The position numbers were made by a program, and so were the translations under genes. The notes under the pieces were generated by a model. It did not search any database. It had not been told where the DNA came from and was given only the letters and a program-made list of their open reading frames with translations. A stretch of 64,000 bases of DNA, from positions 21,266-85,265 of the forward strand of contig PDIP01000113.1 in the NCBI GenBank assembly GCA_002811645.1, read 5' to 3'. The first letter of the stretch is position 1; every line of letters starts with the position of its first letter. Below, one piece after another: positions 52,259 to 61,192 of this stretch. Origin of the DNA: Corallochytrium limacisporum. Lineage: Eukaryota; Opisthokonta.

Positions 52259-53526
52259 TTACTAGCTCGTTGTCTGAGTTTACGAAAATTTCGATGCAGG
52301 TGCGGGCCTGCACACATCTGGATGTGTAGCCATCGCTCATTGTATTTAGTTCAAACACATCTGGAATTTTACCCAATTTTAATCGAATCATCCTCCAGCG
52401 GTTTCATTGTGTTGGGGTAGACTACATTACATCAATATACCAATCGTACGCCATTGAAAGTTTTTTTCAAAGGAAATTGTTGAATTCAACCCCTGCAGGA
52501 TTGAAGTTTGTGTCTTGACTAGTGACCGTCATTGACTGCCATTGAGAACTGGATCATTGTCTCCTCGCATGTACACGACCCATGGTTCCACACCAATGCA
52601 CATGTAGCCTCACAGTTATCCTTCGGTGTCGGTATATGTTTAGGATAAGCGTAGTAGAGACTAGCAGACCAATAATCCACTGCGGAACATGTTCCAGAAC
52701 GACTCTGCAAAGCGCCTGCGTCTTGTGTGATCATGACCCAGAGAGGCCCCCTGGACCGCAATGAGCAACCGAATGGGGACCCGACCCAGATACAGACCCC
52801 CACTTCTACACACCACCGCCACCTTCGCCCGTGAGTAGGGGAGAGGGCTTACCGGGGGTAGGCAATGACAGAGGGGGTGGGTAGGGAAGGGGCAAGCGCA
52901 CTTGACCTCCCCCCCCCAACCTCCCGCCAAAGATTGTACCCGGATCCACCGAGATTTTTACACACAATCTTATCAGACACTGCAGCTTATTGGGGAAGAA
53001 AAGCTGGGTCGGTGGGGGGGGGACCCAATCCGACTGAAATCAACATAAATCATTTCAGAAGATTATTGCAGTGGACCCCCTCTCTCGTTCCCTCCTCAAA
53101 CTCACTCCCATTTTTTAGCTTTTTCCGCAGAGGGATTTCCTGCCGAGAGACCCAGGGACTGGGCCGACAAGCTTGGGGAGGGGGCTTGAGTCGCGAGGCT
53201 GCTAGGGGGCCCGCTCCGCGGACCGTCCGCGCAACGGATGGAGCACGGCGACACTGATGGGTCGCATGTCCTGGGCATGGTGAAAGAGAAATACAGGAAG
53301 AGGACTGTGATAAGTGCGATACGATAAGATTTCTCCGTTTTTCCTGTTCCACTCATAGAGACTGATTTTCACGCACATGAAGGTACGTGGGGATGTTCAT
53401 TGAAAAGAATCACAACGGGTTGCGCCAGGTCAAGTAGTTTGGACCGTTAGTACGACATATGTACGCCATGACATAAGAGCAAGATCATACTGTCACCCAA
53501 AGACGGGTGATTTAGTTCACTTGACA
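52259..53526. other. Intergenic region upstream of C9orf72
   Basis: 1.27 kb. A minus-strand ORF (53102-53356, with a hydrophobic segment IALITVLFLYFSFTM) might encode a small membrane protein but overlaps an equally open frame and is not supported further. G- and C-rich runs are present at 52905-52915 and 53015-53025. It presumably contains the C9orf72 promoter. Confidence 0.4.
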
Positions 53527-56400
53527 ATGAGAGGAGGTCCATTCTGGACCGCAGACCTGACGGATCCGGAATGGCAACTGTACTTTGGGGAAGAAGCCAC
53601 ATCGGTTAGACACAAGAGCCTCAGGAGCGCGGTGTTTCCGGTGGCCATCTGGGAGCGACAGATAAGCTCTGTGAGCTGGTGCGTGTGGAAGAGCATCCAA
53701 GGGCCCAAAGTAATTGACGCCATCCGTTGCGGCGGAAAGAGCACGGTGTGGCACCCAACAAGTAATAGTGACATCCTCGCTCTGTGCCAAAATGTACTCA
53801 AGGGTGATTCATTCGCTCGGAGCATGGCCATGGCGGCAGACGGCAGCGAGGGTCCGTCACCATCGGCATCGACGGCTACATCAACACTGCCGTCCTTCGA
53901 TCTGACAACTGCGCACATACCTGAGTGCGGTGCCCGGGTGGTGGCTGTGTTGTTCAGGCCCCATCACAGCAGCACAGAAGATTGTTATGCAGTAGTTTGC
54001 ACTGTTGCAGTAGATCGAGACGGATATTTGTCAGTTGATGATCAGAACACTAGTGCCAGAGACATAACGGGACCCAGTGACAACAATGCTGCCCGGAGGC
54101 GTCTGATCCACAGTATCTTGCTACAGACCCTGCAGCACAGCCTGTCTGCGGTTGCGAATCGCCTGTGGCGCTTGATGGCCAATGTGGGCATCATATCAGC
54201 GCCTCTCAGTGAATCAGATCCTGGCGGCACTGGGGTTAACAGGAGCGAAGGAGGTTCAATAGGGGCATCACCTCCCCTGTATACACAATGCTGCCTAAAG
54301 TTTCGCTATTGGAGCCTGCGCATCCTCCTGGACCAACATAGTGTGCGCCATGCAATCGCACACAGTCACGAACTCCAATCTCGAGTGACCACTTCACAGA
54401 GTGTGCTGGCTTCAGTTGAAGTCTTGGAGAAAGACAAGAATAGTGCTGCCTCAGACACCTGCATTGGCCTGTCACAGACGTTCCTAAGCCCGGAGTGGCT
54501 GCTGAAGGGTGAGCTTGATGGCTTAGAGTGCGAGACGTGCCCCCCCAACAGGGACGGAGAGCAGACCTGCCTGAAGGTGTCATCTTTATCAAAAGATGGC
54601 AAAGGATGGCCGTCTGTGCAAGCTCTCGATAGTGAGGACGAATCTGTCCCTGGTGGAGAAGGTCGTGGGATGGGCAAGGATGGAGCGGCTTCCACTGTGC
54701 CACCCACATTCGTTGAACAAGACTCAACCTCATCTTCCCCTGGAGCAGGGATAGATCAGCACCACGATCAATCTGAATCGCCGCAGAGTGAAAAAGTTTC
54801 TGGCAGTGCAAGAGATCTCCGAAACATGAGCCCACGGACCACGTTGCGCTCCCGCAGTGACAGTCCGACGAAACGAATCCGATCCTACACTGGAAGCAGG
54901 GGCAGCAAACCAGCGCAAATCAATCCCTCCCTCAGAAACCATCGCGCTGCGTCACAGCTAAAATCGACAAAATCGAGCAAACTGGGGTCTTTGTTTCCAC
55001 AGCCGTACCTCTCCGACGTTGGTGTGGTCATGCGCGCCCTCAACGGCATGCTGACTACCTCAGGTCAGTGCGTTGTGATTGGTACGCGCCTGGACGAGGT
55101 GCACCGCATGGTGCGGACCTTGGCCGTCTTTTTGACACCCGCGGAACGTTTGCTTTGTCGTTTAGACCAGACAGGAGCGCCTGAGCTTTATTCTCCGACA
55201 CTGCTGGTACAGGGCGTGGTGTTGGATGCCGACCTCCTGGCCTCAACTGAGACGGTCGACGCTTTAGTAACACACAAAGGGCGTGCCAGGGCGTTCTCCG
55301 CCTCTGATCTATGCAGTGGGGCCGGCGACCCATCACAGGTAGAGCAACAGCCGAAGGAATGGTCTGCAGTTATGGATCATAATTTGCAACGGCTGTTGCG
55401 CGCAATGCCACTAATGCGCAGCATCATGCCCACCACTGTAGTGGTTATTGACAATGGACAGGTCCACCGCACTCTGCTCGGCAATGATTTTTGTCGCGTG
55501 CGCATGCAAGTCATTGCCTGGGAGGTCCAGCACATGCCTACGCCGCGATACGAAGGCATGCTCCTCAGCAGACAGCTGCATGACCTGGTTGACAGCAGAA
55601 GTAGTGGTCCTGATAACCTCTCGCACAGCAGTGACCGCATAGCTGGCAAGGAAACGCAACTGCGGGAGTCGCAGAGGCATGTGCCACCGTTGCGCGTTAG
55701 CCATGACATTCTCCGACTAACCACTAACGCTCCTGCCCTTGCCACACAGCGGATGATGGCTGCATTATGTCTTGCAAGCTACTATCTACGCCGAAGGAGG
55801 CATACGTTGATGTCAAGCGCCAGCGCCTCTGCTCCCGAGGAGAACGCTCTCGTGCGGCCAGACAGCGTGATAGAGCCCATACTTAAGTCTTTTGTCAAAC
55901 GCTGGGATCGAGGTGCCGTCGCCGTCATGGCGATGTTGGCCCAACCAGAACGGTCATCATCAAGTATGGAACCACAGCTGGCTTTGGAGCAGGCGAGGCC
56001 TTCTTCTGCTTCAGCGTCTGCCAGAGTGCAGCCGAATACAACGGCTGGTAACAGCTCAGACCATGTTGCTGATGGGACACAGTCGGCCACTGCTGCAGGT
56101 TCAGAGCAGCCGATGCCGTCGACGGCTGCGGGTCGGTTTCAAGCTGCGCTTTCGGGTGTGCTTCGGAGTCCACGGTCGTCTCCTGTACGTAAGACAAAGG
56201 GTCCTGCAGCCGCAGCTCAGTGCATGCCACCCCCTTTGTACCTAACCGCGCCACCACTAACATCGATCAACCGCAGTTCAGTCCTGCAGCTCCAGACGAC
56301 GCTCACGGCCTCAGAGGCTGACGTTCTGTGTTTCCTTGGCACTGCAGAACGTTTATCGCCGTCGTCCGCTAGCAAACTGTCGGCGCTCTTCTCGGGATAG
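53527..56400 (+). CDS. C9orf72: C9orf72 homologue (DENN-family)
   Basis: Homologue of human C9orf72. With SMCR8 and WDR41 that protein forms a complex acting on Rab and Arf GTPases, autophagy and lysosomes. The frame opens with TTG (53521); the first ATG is 53527, about 957 residues. The N-terminal longin/uDENN part has CVWKSIQGPKV (about 50-62, matching the family's YWDNILGPKV-type motif), DILALCQNVLKGD, and a hydrophobic strand near 137. The DENN core is strongly conserved at about 500-565 (CVVIGTRLDEVHRMVRTL, FLTPAERLLCRL, LLVQGVV). The dDENN part is recognisable near 742 and 805 (AVAVMAMLAQ). The protein is about twice the human length (481), because low-complexity Ser-rich inserts occupy roughly 240-495 and 825-900. 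It is a single exon. SMCR8 and WDR41 are not in this window. Dikarya lack C9orf72, so its presence narrows the lineage. Confidence 0.9.
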   Translation: MRGGPFWTADLTDPEWQLYFGEEATSVRHKSLRSAVFPVAIWERQISSVSWCVWKSIQGPKVIDAIRCGGKSTVWHPTSNSDILALCQNVLKGDSFARSMAMAADGSEGPSPSASTATSTLPSFDLTTAHIPECGARVVAVLFRPHHSSTEDCYAVVCTVAVDRDGYLSVDDQNTSARDITGPSDNNAARRRLIHSILLQTLQHSLSAVANRLWRLMANVGIISAPLSESDPGGTGVNRSEGGSIGASPPLYTQCCLKFRYWSLRILLDQHSVRHAIAHSHELQSRVTTSQSVLASVEVLEKDKNSAASDTCIGLSQTFLSPEWLLKGELDGLECETCPPNRDGEQTCLKVSSLSKDGKGWPSVQALDSEDESVPGGEGRGMGKDGAASTVPPTFVEQDSTSSSPGAGIDQHHDQSESPQSEKVSGSARDLRNMSPRTTLRSRSDSPTKRIRSYTGSRGSKPAQINPSLRNHRAASQLKSTKSSKLGSLFPQPYLSDVGVVMRALNGMLTTSGQCVVIGTRLDEVHRMVRTLAVFLTPAERLLCRLDQTGAPELYSPTLLVQGVVLDADLLASTETVDALVTHKGRARAFSASDLCSGAGDPSQVEQQPKEWSAVMDHNLQRLLRAMPLMRSIMPTTVVVIDNGQVHRTLLGNDFCRVRMQVIAWEVQHMPTPRYEGMLLSRQLHDLVDSRSSGPDNLSHSSDRIAGKETQLRESQRHVPPLRVSHDILRLTTNAPALATQRMMAALCLASYYLRRRRHTLMSSASASAPEENALVRPDSVIEPILKSFVKRWDRGAVAVMAMLAQPERSSSSMEPQLALEQARPSSASASARVQPNTTAGNSSDHVADGTQSATAAGSEQPMPSTAAGRFQAALSGVLRSPRSSPVRKTKGPAAAAQCMPPPLYLTAPPLTSINRSSVLQLQTTLTASEADVLCFLGTAERLSPSSASKLSALFSG

Positions 56401-56731
56401 TCACTGACTTAAGTGCGGTGTACGCTGGGTGAACACCGACTCGCGGGGGAGGGGAGTCCGCCGGCGAGGCGCCGACCCTCCCTCCTCGCTCCTTTTCCGT
56501 GTCCGCGAAAGATCTGTTTCACCCGCGCACAGCTATTTAATTTGGATAGCAGACTGATCTAATTTGTACTGGATTGTCATAGCGTAATTTGTTAAGACCC
56601 TATTAAAAATAATGTGAATAGTTTAGAAATCTATCTTTGTTGCGCACGGCGGTCAGGCAGTATAGACTGATGAATGACTAAGAAAGTCGTGCTGATGCTT
56701 CGGAAATGAGTGCACGGAAAATGCAAGCGAC

Positions 56732-59158
56732 ATGGCCCTCAGACTCGAAAGTAGCAAGCTCAGAAATGACGGTTTCGAAGTCGTAGCCCTTGGATATGAA
56801 GGTACCTGCTTTCTCATCGCCGTAGATCAGCTGGAGACTGCGTCTCACAGGTGGTTGCTAGTTGGTCTACCTCCAACACCTCGAGATGTGATCAAACTCG
56901 AAAAGAGCCTTGAAAAGGAATACAAACTCGAGCGCCATGGTAATACGGAAGAGCATAAGGATCTGTCCTGGCGAGCACACAGACAAAAGAGCGTAGATGC
57001 GTGGGACACGCTCCGGGACTTCGGCCCAGCCATCAGCACCGTTCTAATCAGCTGCCCAGAGGATGCCATGCGCTGGCCTTGGTATTGGGAGCATATACTT
57101 TCAGAACAATTTGCTGATGAATGTACGGTACCACCACAAATCTACGCCACAGCTGCATGTGCTCGGTGGTACACAGTCATGGTCCGCAGTGCACTGGTGG
57201 CACAGCTTCCACAGATCCCGAAAATCTACGGCCTCAGTTTCAATCAGATCGCGGGTGTGGGTATCGACAACGATGGCAGTATCTGTGCAGAAACAGAAGC
57301 CACTGTGGTGTTTGAGGCTTTGCGTTCTGGTAGTGGAGTGATGCGATGCCACTGGCTTCTCGGATTAAATGCAGGCACGGGCGATCCGCGCGCACTGTGT
57401 GTCGGTGGGGGTTTACTAGTTCTCAGCCACTGCGCCGTGGTGGACCATAGTCTGAGCAGAAGGCCGGCAACGCTGGAGCGACGGACCCCGAGCGTTGTGC
57501 TCTTTGGCGTCGGAGAGCAGGTTCTAGACAGTAATGGCAGCTTACCAGGAACTACGACATGTGTGGCAGAGCAGAGTGAGGATAGCGACACAGTTAATGA
57601 GATGTCCATTGGGGTAGAATTGCAGCCCACGATGGCCCAGGTTGTGAAGATAGCTCTCGATAGGGAGGCCAGAGACCTCTCTTCCCCATTCGTAGACATT
57701 GATGGTAGCTACAGAACCGAAGGACTCCGTCTGTTGGCGCCATGCACACTGGAGACCCTAGTAACCACTGTAGTGAAGTGCATAGAGGGTAAAATGCAGT
57801 GCAGCACCTCAACACAGAAACCAACCGCAGCCGTTATTTTGCCTATGGTCGGTCATGGTTTGCTCCTGACCAGAGCGATGCCCGCCATCCTGGATGTGTT
57901 GATGCGCATGATGCCACGGCTGCTGACACCATTGGCCAAATCTGCAGACAAAGGTAAGACCGCTGACACGAGCGAAGAAGCTGTTGGCAGCGCTTCTGGC
58001 ACATCTCTACTTTCTACTCATCCCGTGGACGTAACAGCTGCCGCTAATGTCCAACGACCCTGTCTGATAATTCTCGACCGGCATCCCGAGGTTCTGCTCG
58101 AGACCATGCTGGCCCACGTCGAGGACAGCCGTGGACATGGGAGTGATGGTGGACTAAAGCCCGAGCAGACCATGCATTTGGTGCAACGCGCAAGGCGCAG
58201 CGGAGTGTTGCAACTCTTGCAAGATGTCAAGCATATCAAGGAGATGCTTCAGGAGGGCAGGCAGTGTGTCGTTATGATCCGACGAGACGCTCGGCTGCCC
58301 GAGGACCTTGCAGACATTACTGAGACCATTGAGGCAGCGGGAGAAGGCCAGGTGACGTGTTGGGTGCTGGACACGGGAGACCCGGACCAGCGGCGAGGAT
58401 CATCATTGCTCAGCGACGATACTTTCAGCGGACACAAACGGCCACCAGAGCTGTGGCGACACAATTTGATGGCCGGTGAACCAGCTGCAGAACTTTTACG
58501 ATGGGCACTTAATCGATCCTCGCAGCCAGTGGAGCAGGAACAACAGCCATGCGTCGTTGGCCCAGACGAACAATCGTCGGCACCACGAGGTGGACTGTTG
58601 CCGCTCCCGTCTGTACCGCCAGTGCGCACTCAACCGCAGTCATCCGGCACACATCCAATCATCCCCGGCCGCAGCCTGCTCGGTGCGGCACCGCACATCA
58701 CACCCGTGACCACACTATCACAGCAAGAAGAGCCACCGCGTATGCCCGAACCTGTATCCAAACGCCAGCGCATGTCGCCATCAATGACACTGTCCTCAAC
58801 GGAAGCCAAACCGCATTTGCTACCGTCACAAGTGGTGCTGGTGCCAATGGCGGCAGTAAAGGGCAGAGCACTGTCCGCGGTCGCAAAGGAACTCGGTATT
58901 GAAGGTGACTACGAGCCGAGATGGCAATCGCAAGAGGGTGGATATGTCGCCTTCGAGGGTGCCTTGCGAAGAGCGGCACGCGAGGATCAGGATACAACAC
59001 GCCTGGCCATGCAAACCACCATCACTGCAGGCCTGGATGCGCTGGATCCAAAGGTTGAAGTTATCCTAAGGGATTCAAAGGAGGCCACCTTCACAGTCCA
59101 CCGCAGCAGCCAACGCCCTGCCCAATACTACATTAGACCAGAGGAATCACCTCCCTGA
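56732..59158 (+). CDS. Unrecognised 808-residue protein next to C9orf72
   Basis: No family recognised. The N-terminal 250 residues look globular and mixed alpha/beta (GFEVVALGYEGTCFLIAVDQ, PKIYGLSFNQIAGVGIDNDG). A middle part (about 285-480) has the strand-loop-helix order TAAVILPMVGHGLLLTRAMP followed by CLIILDRHPEVLLETML, which faintly recalls a macro-type fold. A linker (about 590-710) is Pro/Ser/Gln rich and contains SKRQRM, a possible nuclear signal. The C-terminal 100 residues (LVPMAAVKGRALSAVAKELG onwards) appear globular again. The frame is a single exon starting with ATG at 56732. It follows C9orf72 in the same direction after 331 bases. Its length, composition and uniform codon use relative to its neighbours argue that it is a real gene. 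Confidence 0.75.
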   Translation: MALRLESSKLRNDGFEVVALGYEGTCFLIAVDQLETASHRWLLVGLPPTPRDVIKLEKSLEKEYKLERHGNTEEHKDLSWRAHRQKSVDAWDTLRDFGPAISTVLISCPEDAMRWPWYWEHILSEQFADECTVPPQIYATAACARWYTVMVRSALVAQLPQIPKIYGLSFNQIAGVGIDNDGSICAETEATVVFEALRSGSGVMRCHWLLGLNAGTGDPRALCVGGGLLVLSHCAVVDHSLSRRPATLERRTPSVVLFGVGEQVLDSNGSLPGTTTCVAEQSEDSDTVNEMSIGVELQPTMAQVVKIALDREARDLSSPFVDIDGSYRTEGLRLLAPCTLETLVTTVVKCIEGKMQCSTSTQKPTAAVILPMVGHGLLLTRAMPAILDVLMRMMPRLLTPLAKSADKGKTADTSEEAVGSASGTSLLSTHPVDVTAAANVQRPCLIILDRHPEVLLETMLAHVEDSRGHGSDGGLKPEQTMHLVQRARRSGVLQLLQDVKHIKEMLQEGRQCVVMIRRDARLPEDLADITETIEAAGEGQVTCWVLDTGDPDQRRGSSLLSDDTFSGHKRPPELWRHNLMAGEPAAELLRWALNRSSQPVEQEQQPCVVGPDEQSSAPRGGLLPLPSVPPVRTQPQSSGTHPIIPGRSLLGAAPHITPVTTLSQQEEPPRMPEPVSKRQRMSPSMTLSSTEAKPHLLPSQVVLVPMAAVKGRALSAVAKELGIEGDYEPRWQSQEGGYVAFEGALRRAAREDQDTTRLAMQTTITAGLDALDPKVEVILRDSKEATFTVHRSSQRPAQYYIRPEESPP

Positions 59159-59758
59159 GTTCAATCCTAGGGACACAAAAGATCACCATCCAGAACAAAA
59201 GTTTCACGCGCAGAAAGCGTACAGTCGAGTGTCTATAGTGCAACTCCCGTCCCGACACGTGACCCCCAACACAACCCACTCTGCCCGATTTCTGAATATG
59301 TGGCAACAAATTACATACGGTCCTTCTTAATAATCTTCATCGTCAATGATATATATATTTATTTTATATCCGGATTATTTTCAATTCCCCGGCAGCCTCG
59401 TGGCAGGGCACGTAGTGGTAGTGGGCTACGATTAAGAAAATTTTATGGGCAATAAAAGTGCAACCCTCCCCTCTCCCCTTTTTTCGCCCAATAAAGAAAA
59501 CAACCGGAAAAAAAAAGAAAAAAGGAAAGAAATGAAAAAAAGAAGGGGGGGGGGACCGACCGGGCGACGAGGAAGAGTTGGTGTTGGTGGCCCCGGTGGC
59601 TGGCAAAGTGGAGACTCTAATGCTGGCAAATGGGGCAAAAGGGGCCCGGGGGGGGGCATCGAAAAGCAAAAAAAGAAAAGGGAAAATACAATAAAAAGGA
59701 ATGAGACCGGTTCGGCCGGTGGTGGTGGTCTCACCCCCACCGATCCCAAACGGCCACG

Positions 59759-59786
59759 GCCCCGCGGGGGGGGGGTGGGGGGCCCC
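59759..59786. repeat. C-tract/G-tract block
   Basis: CCCCGC followed by G11, T, G6 and CCCC: a compound member of the palindrome family. Confidence 0.6.
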
Positions 59787-60244
59787 AGGGTGCGGGAACC
59801 GCGGAGAGGACCCCCCCCCCCGAAGGGTGGCGAGCAGCGCCCAGTGCTTCAGTACCCGCGGCTGGCAATTCCAGAAACCCGCGGAGCAAAAAAATAAAAA
59901 AAAAAGAAAAAGGAAAAATGGAAAACAAAAAAAAGCAATAACAATTCCGTCACTGCCGGGGTGCCTCCCTGCCCATAGTCTGACTACTGTGCTCTTCTAC
60001 CCACCAACCTCGCCACCTCCCCAATCCTTGCTCTTAGCCACACGGAGGCTGCCGGGAGCGCGGAAAGCCCCGGCACCCCCCCCCCTCTCTCTCCCCCGGT
60101 GCCAGCCAGCCAGCCAGCCTGCCAGCCTGTCCGCCCTTCCCCCTTCCCAGCGCCACCTGCCCCGGCCTTAATCGCGAAGGACCTCTGCCGTGGAGTAAGA
60201 GAGAAAGAACAGTCAGCACAAACCCGGAGGCCCCTCTCCCCCCC

Positions 60245-60467
60245 NNNNNNNNNNNNNNNNNNNNNNNNNNNNNNNNNNNNNNNNNNNNNNNNNNNNNNNN
60301 NNNNNNNNNNNNNNNNNNNNNNNNNNNNNNNNNNNNNNNNNNNNNNNNNNNNNNNNNNNNNNNNNNNNNNNNNNNNNNNNNNNNNNNNNNNNNNNNNNNN
60401 NNNNNNNNNNNNNNNNNNNNNNNNNNNNNNNNNNNNNNNNNNNNNNNNNNNNNNNNNNNNNNNNNNN
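60245..60467. other. Assembly gap (223 N)
   Basis: Run of N bounded by C8 on the left and CCCCCGCGGGGCGGGG on the right, that is, within another C-tract/G-tract element. Confidence 0.95.
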
Positions 60468-61192
60468 CCCCCGCGGGGCGGGGAGCGCGATAGCGAAAGT
60501 GCGTGGTGACCTCTCCCTAACCGGGGGTTCATGCCGGATGGCTTGGCTGGCTCCCTTGGTTGGTGCCCAGTTTTTCTGTGGCTTTGGGGGAGCTGCTGGG
60601 GGCCAGCTCGTGCACTTTCGTTTCCCTTCTCGGCACCGGAAGAAAAAAGGAAAAAGAGAGAGAGGGAGAGCCAGTGCAAAAGATAAGCAAAAAAAAAAAA
60701 AAATAAACACCGGCAGAAAACAGAGAAAAAAAAAGCCGGGCCGCCCGTTTACTACCCAACGCGGGAGGGGCTCACCTCCTCCCACCGCCTCCTCCCCTTC
60801 ACTACCACACACTGTCGTGTGTGTTGTTAGTTGGTAGCAATCATGATACGGCTACTGTCTTTGGCTGGTGGTCATGTGCAAGTTGTGTTGCGGTTAACTT
60901 ACTCGGGTTCATTCGCTCCCTCTTGTTTATGGCCTGGAACACTGAAAGGTATGTCAAGTGTAATGTCGTGGATCAAACTGTGTGGCGCAATCGTATCTTC
61001 AAGGAATGGAATGTGATATACGAAAAATTCAAACCAATGTGGCAATAACACCAGATAATATAGTTTAGCAATTGTATATTGTAGTCATGGATGTGGGACT
61101 GTAAGTAAGTCGCATCTGAAAGATAAACAAGATTTAAAGACAGTAACTTTTAAAGAATCGGAATTTAACTAGCAACAAGTTTTAGTCAAATC

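Larger units (their letters stand above)
59159..61192. other. Gene-poor region with an assembly gap, PPP4R1 upstream
   Basis: 2 kb of A-rich, G-run and C-run DNA. It holds AAAAAG-type runs (59506-59550, 59885-59940, 60685-60735), C/G tracts at 59759-59786 and 59811-59821, and a 223-base N gap. ORFs crossing the gap are artefacts. The last 300 bases are AT-rich and probably form the PPP4R1 promoter and leader. Confidence 0.5.

Noticed and set aside
53050-53356. Minus-strand ORFs upstream of C9orf72, one with a hydrophobic segment
   Set aside because: Two frames are equally open; there is no further support.
60099-60812. ORFs spanning the second N gap
   Set aside because: Artefacts of unknown bases.
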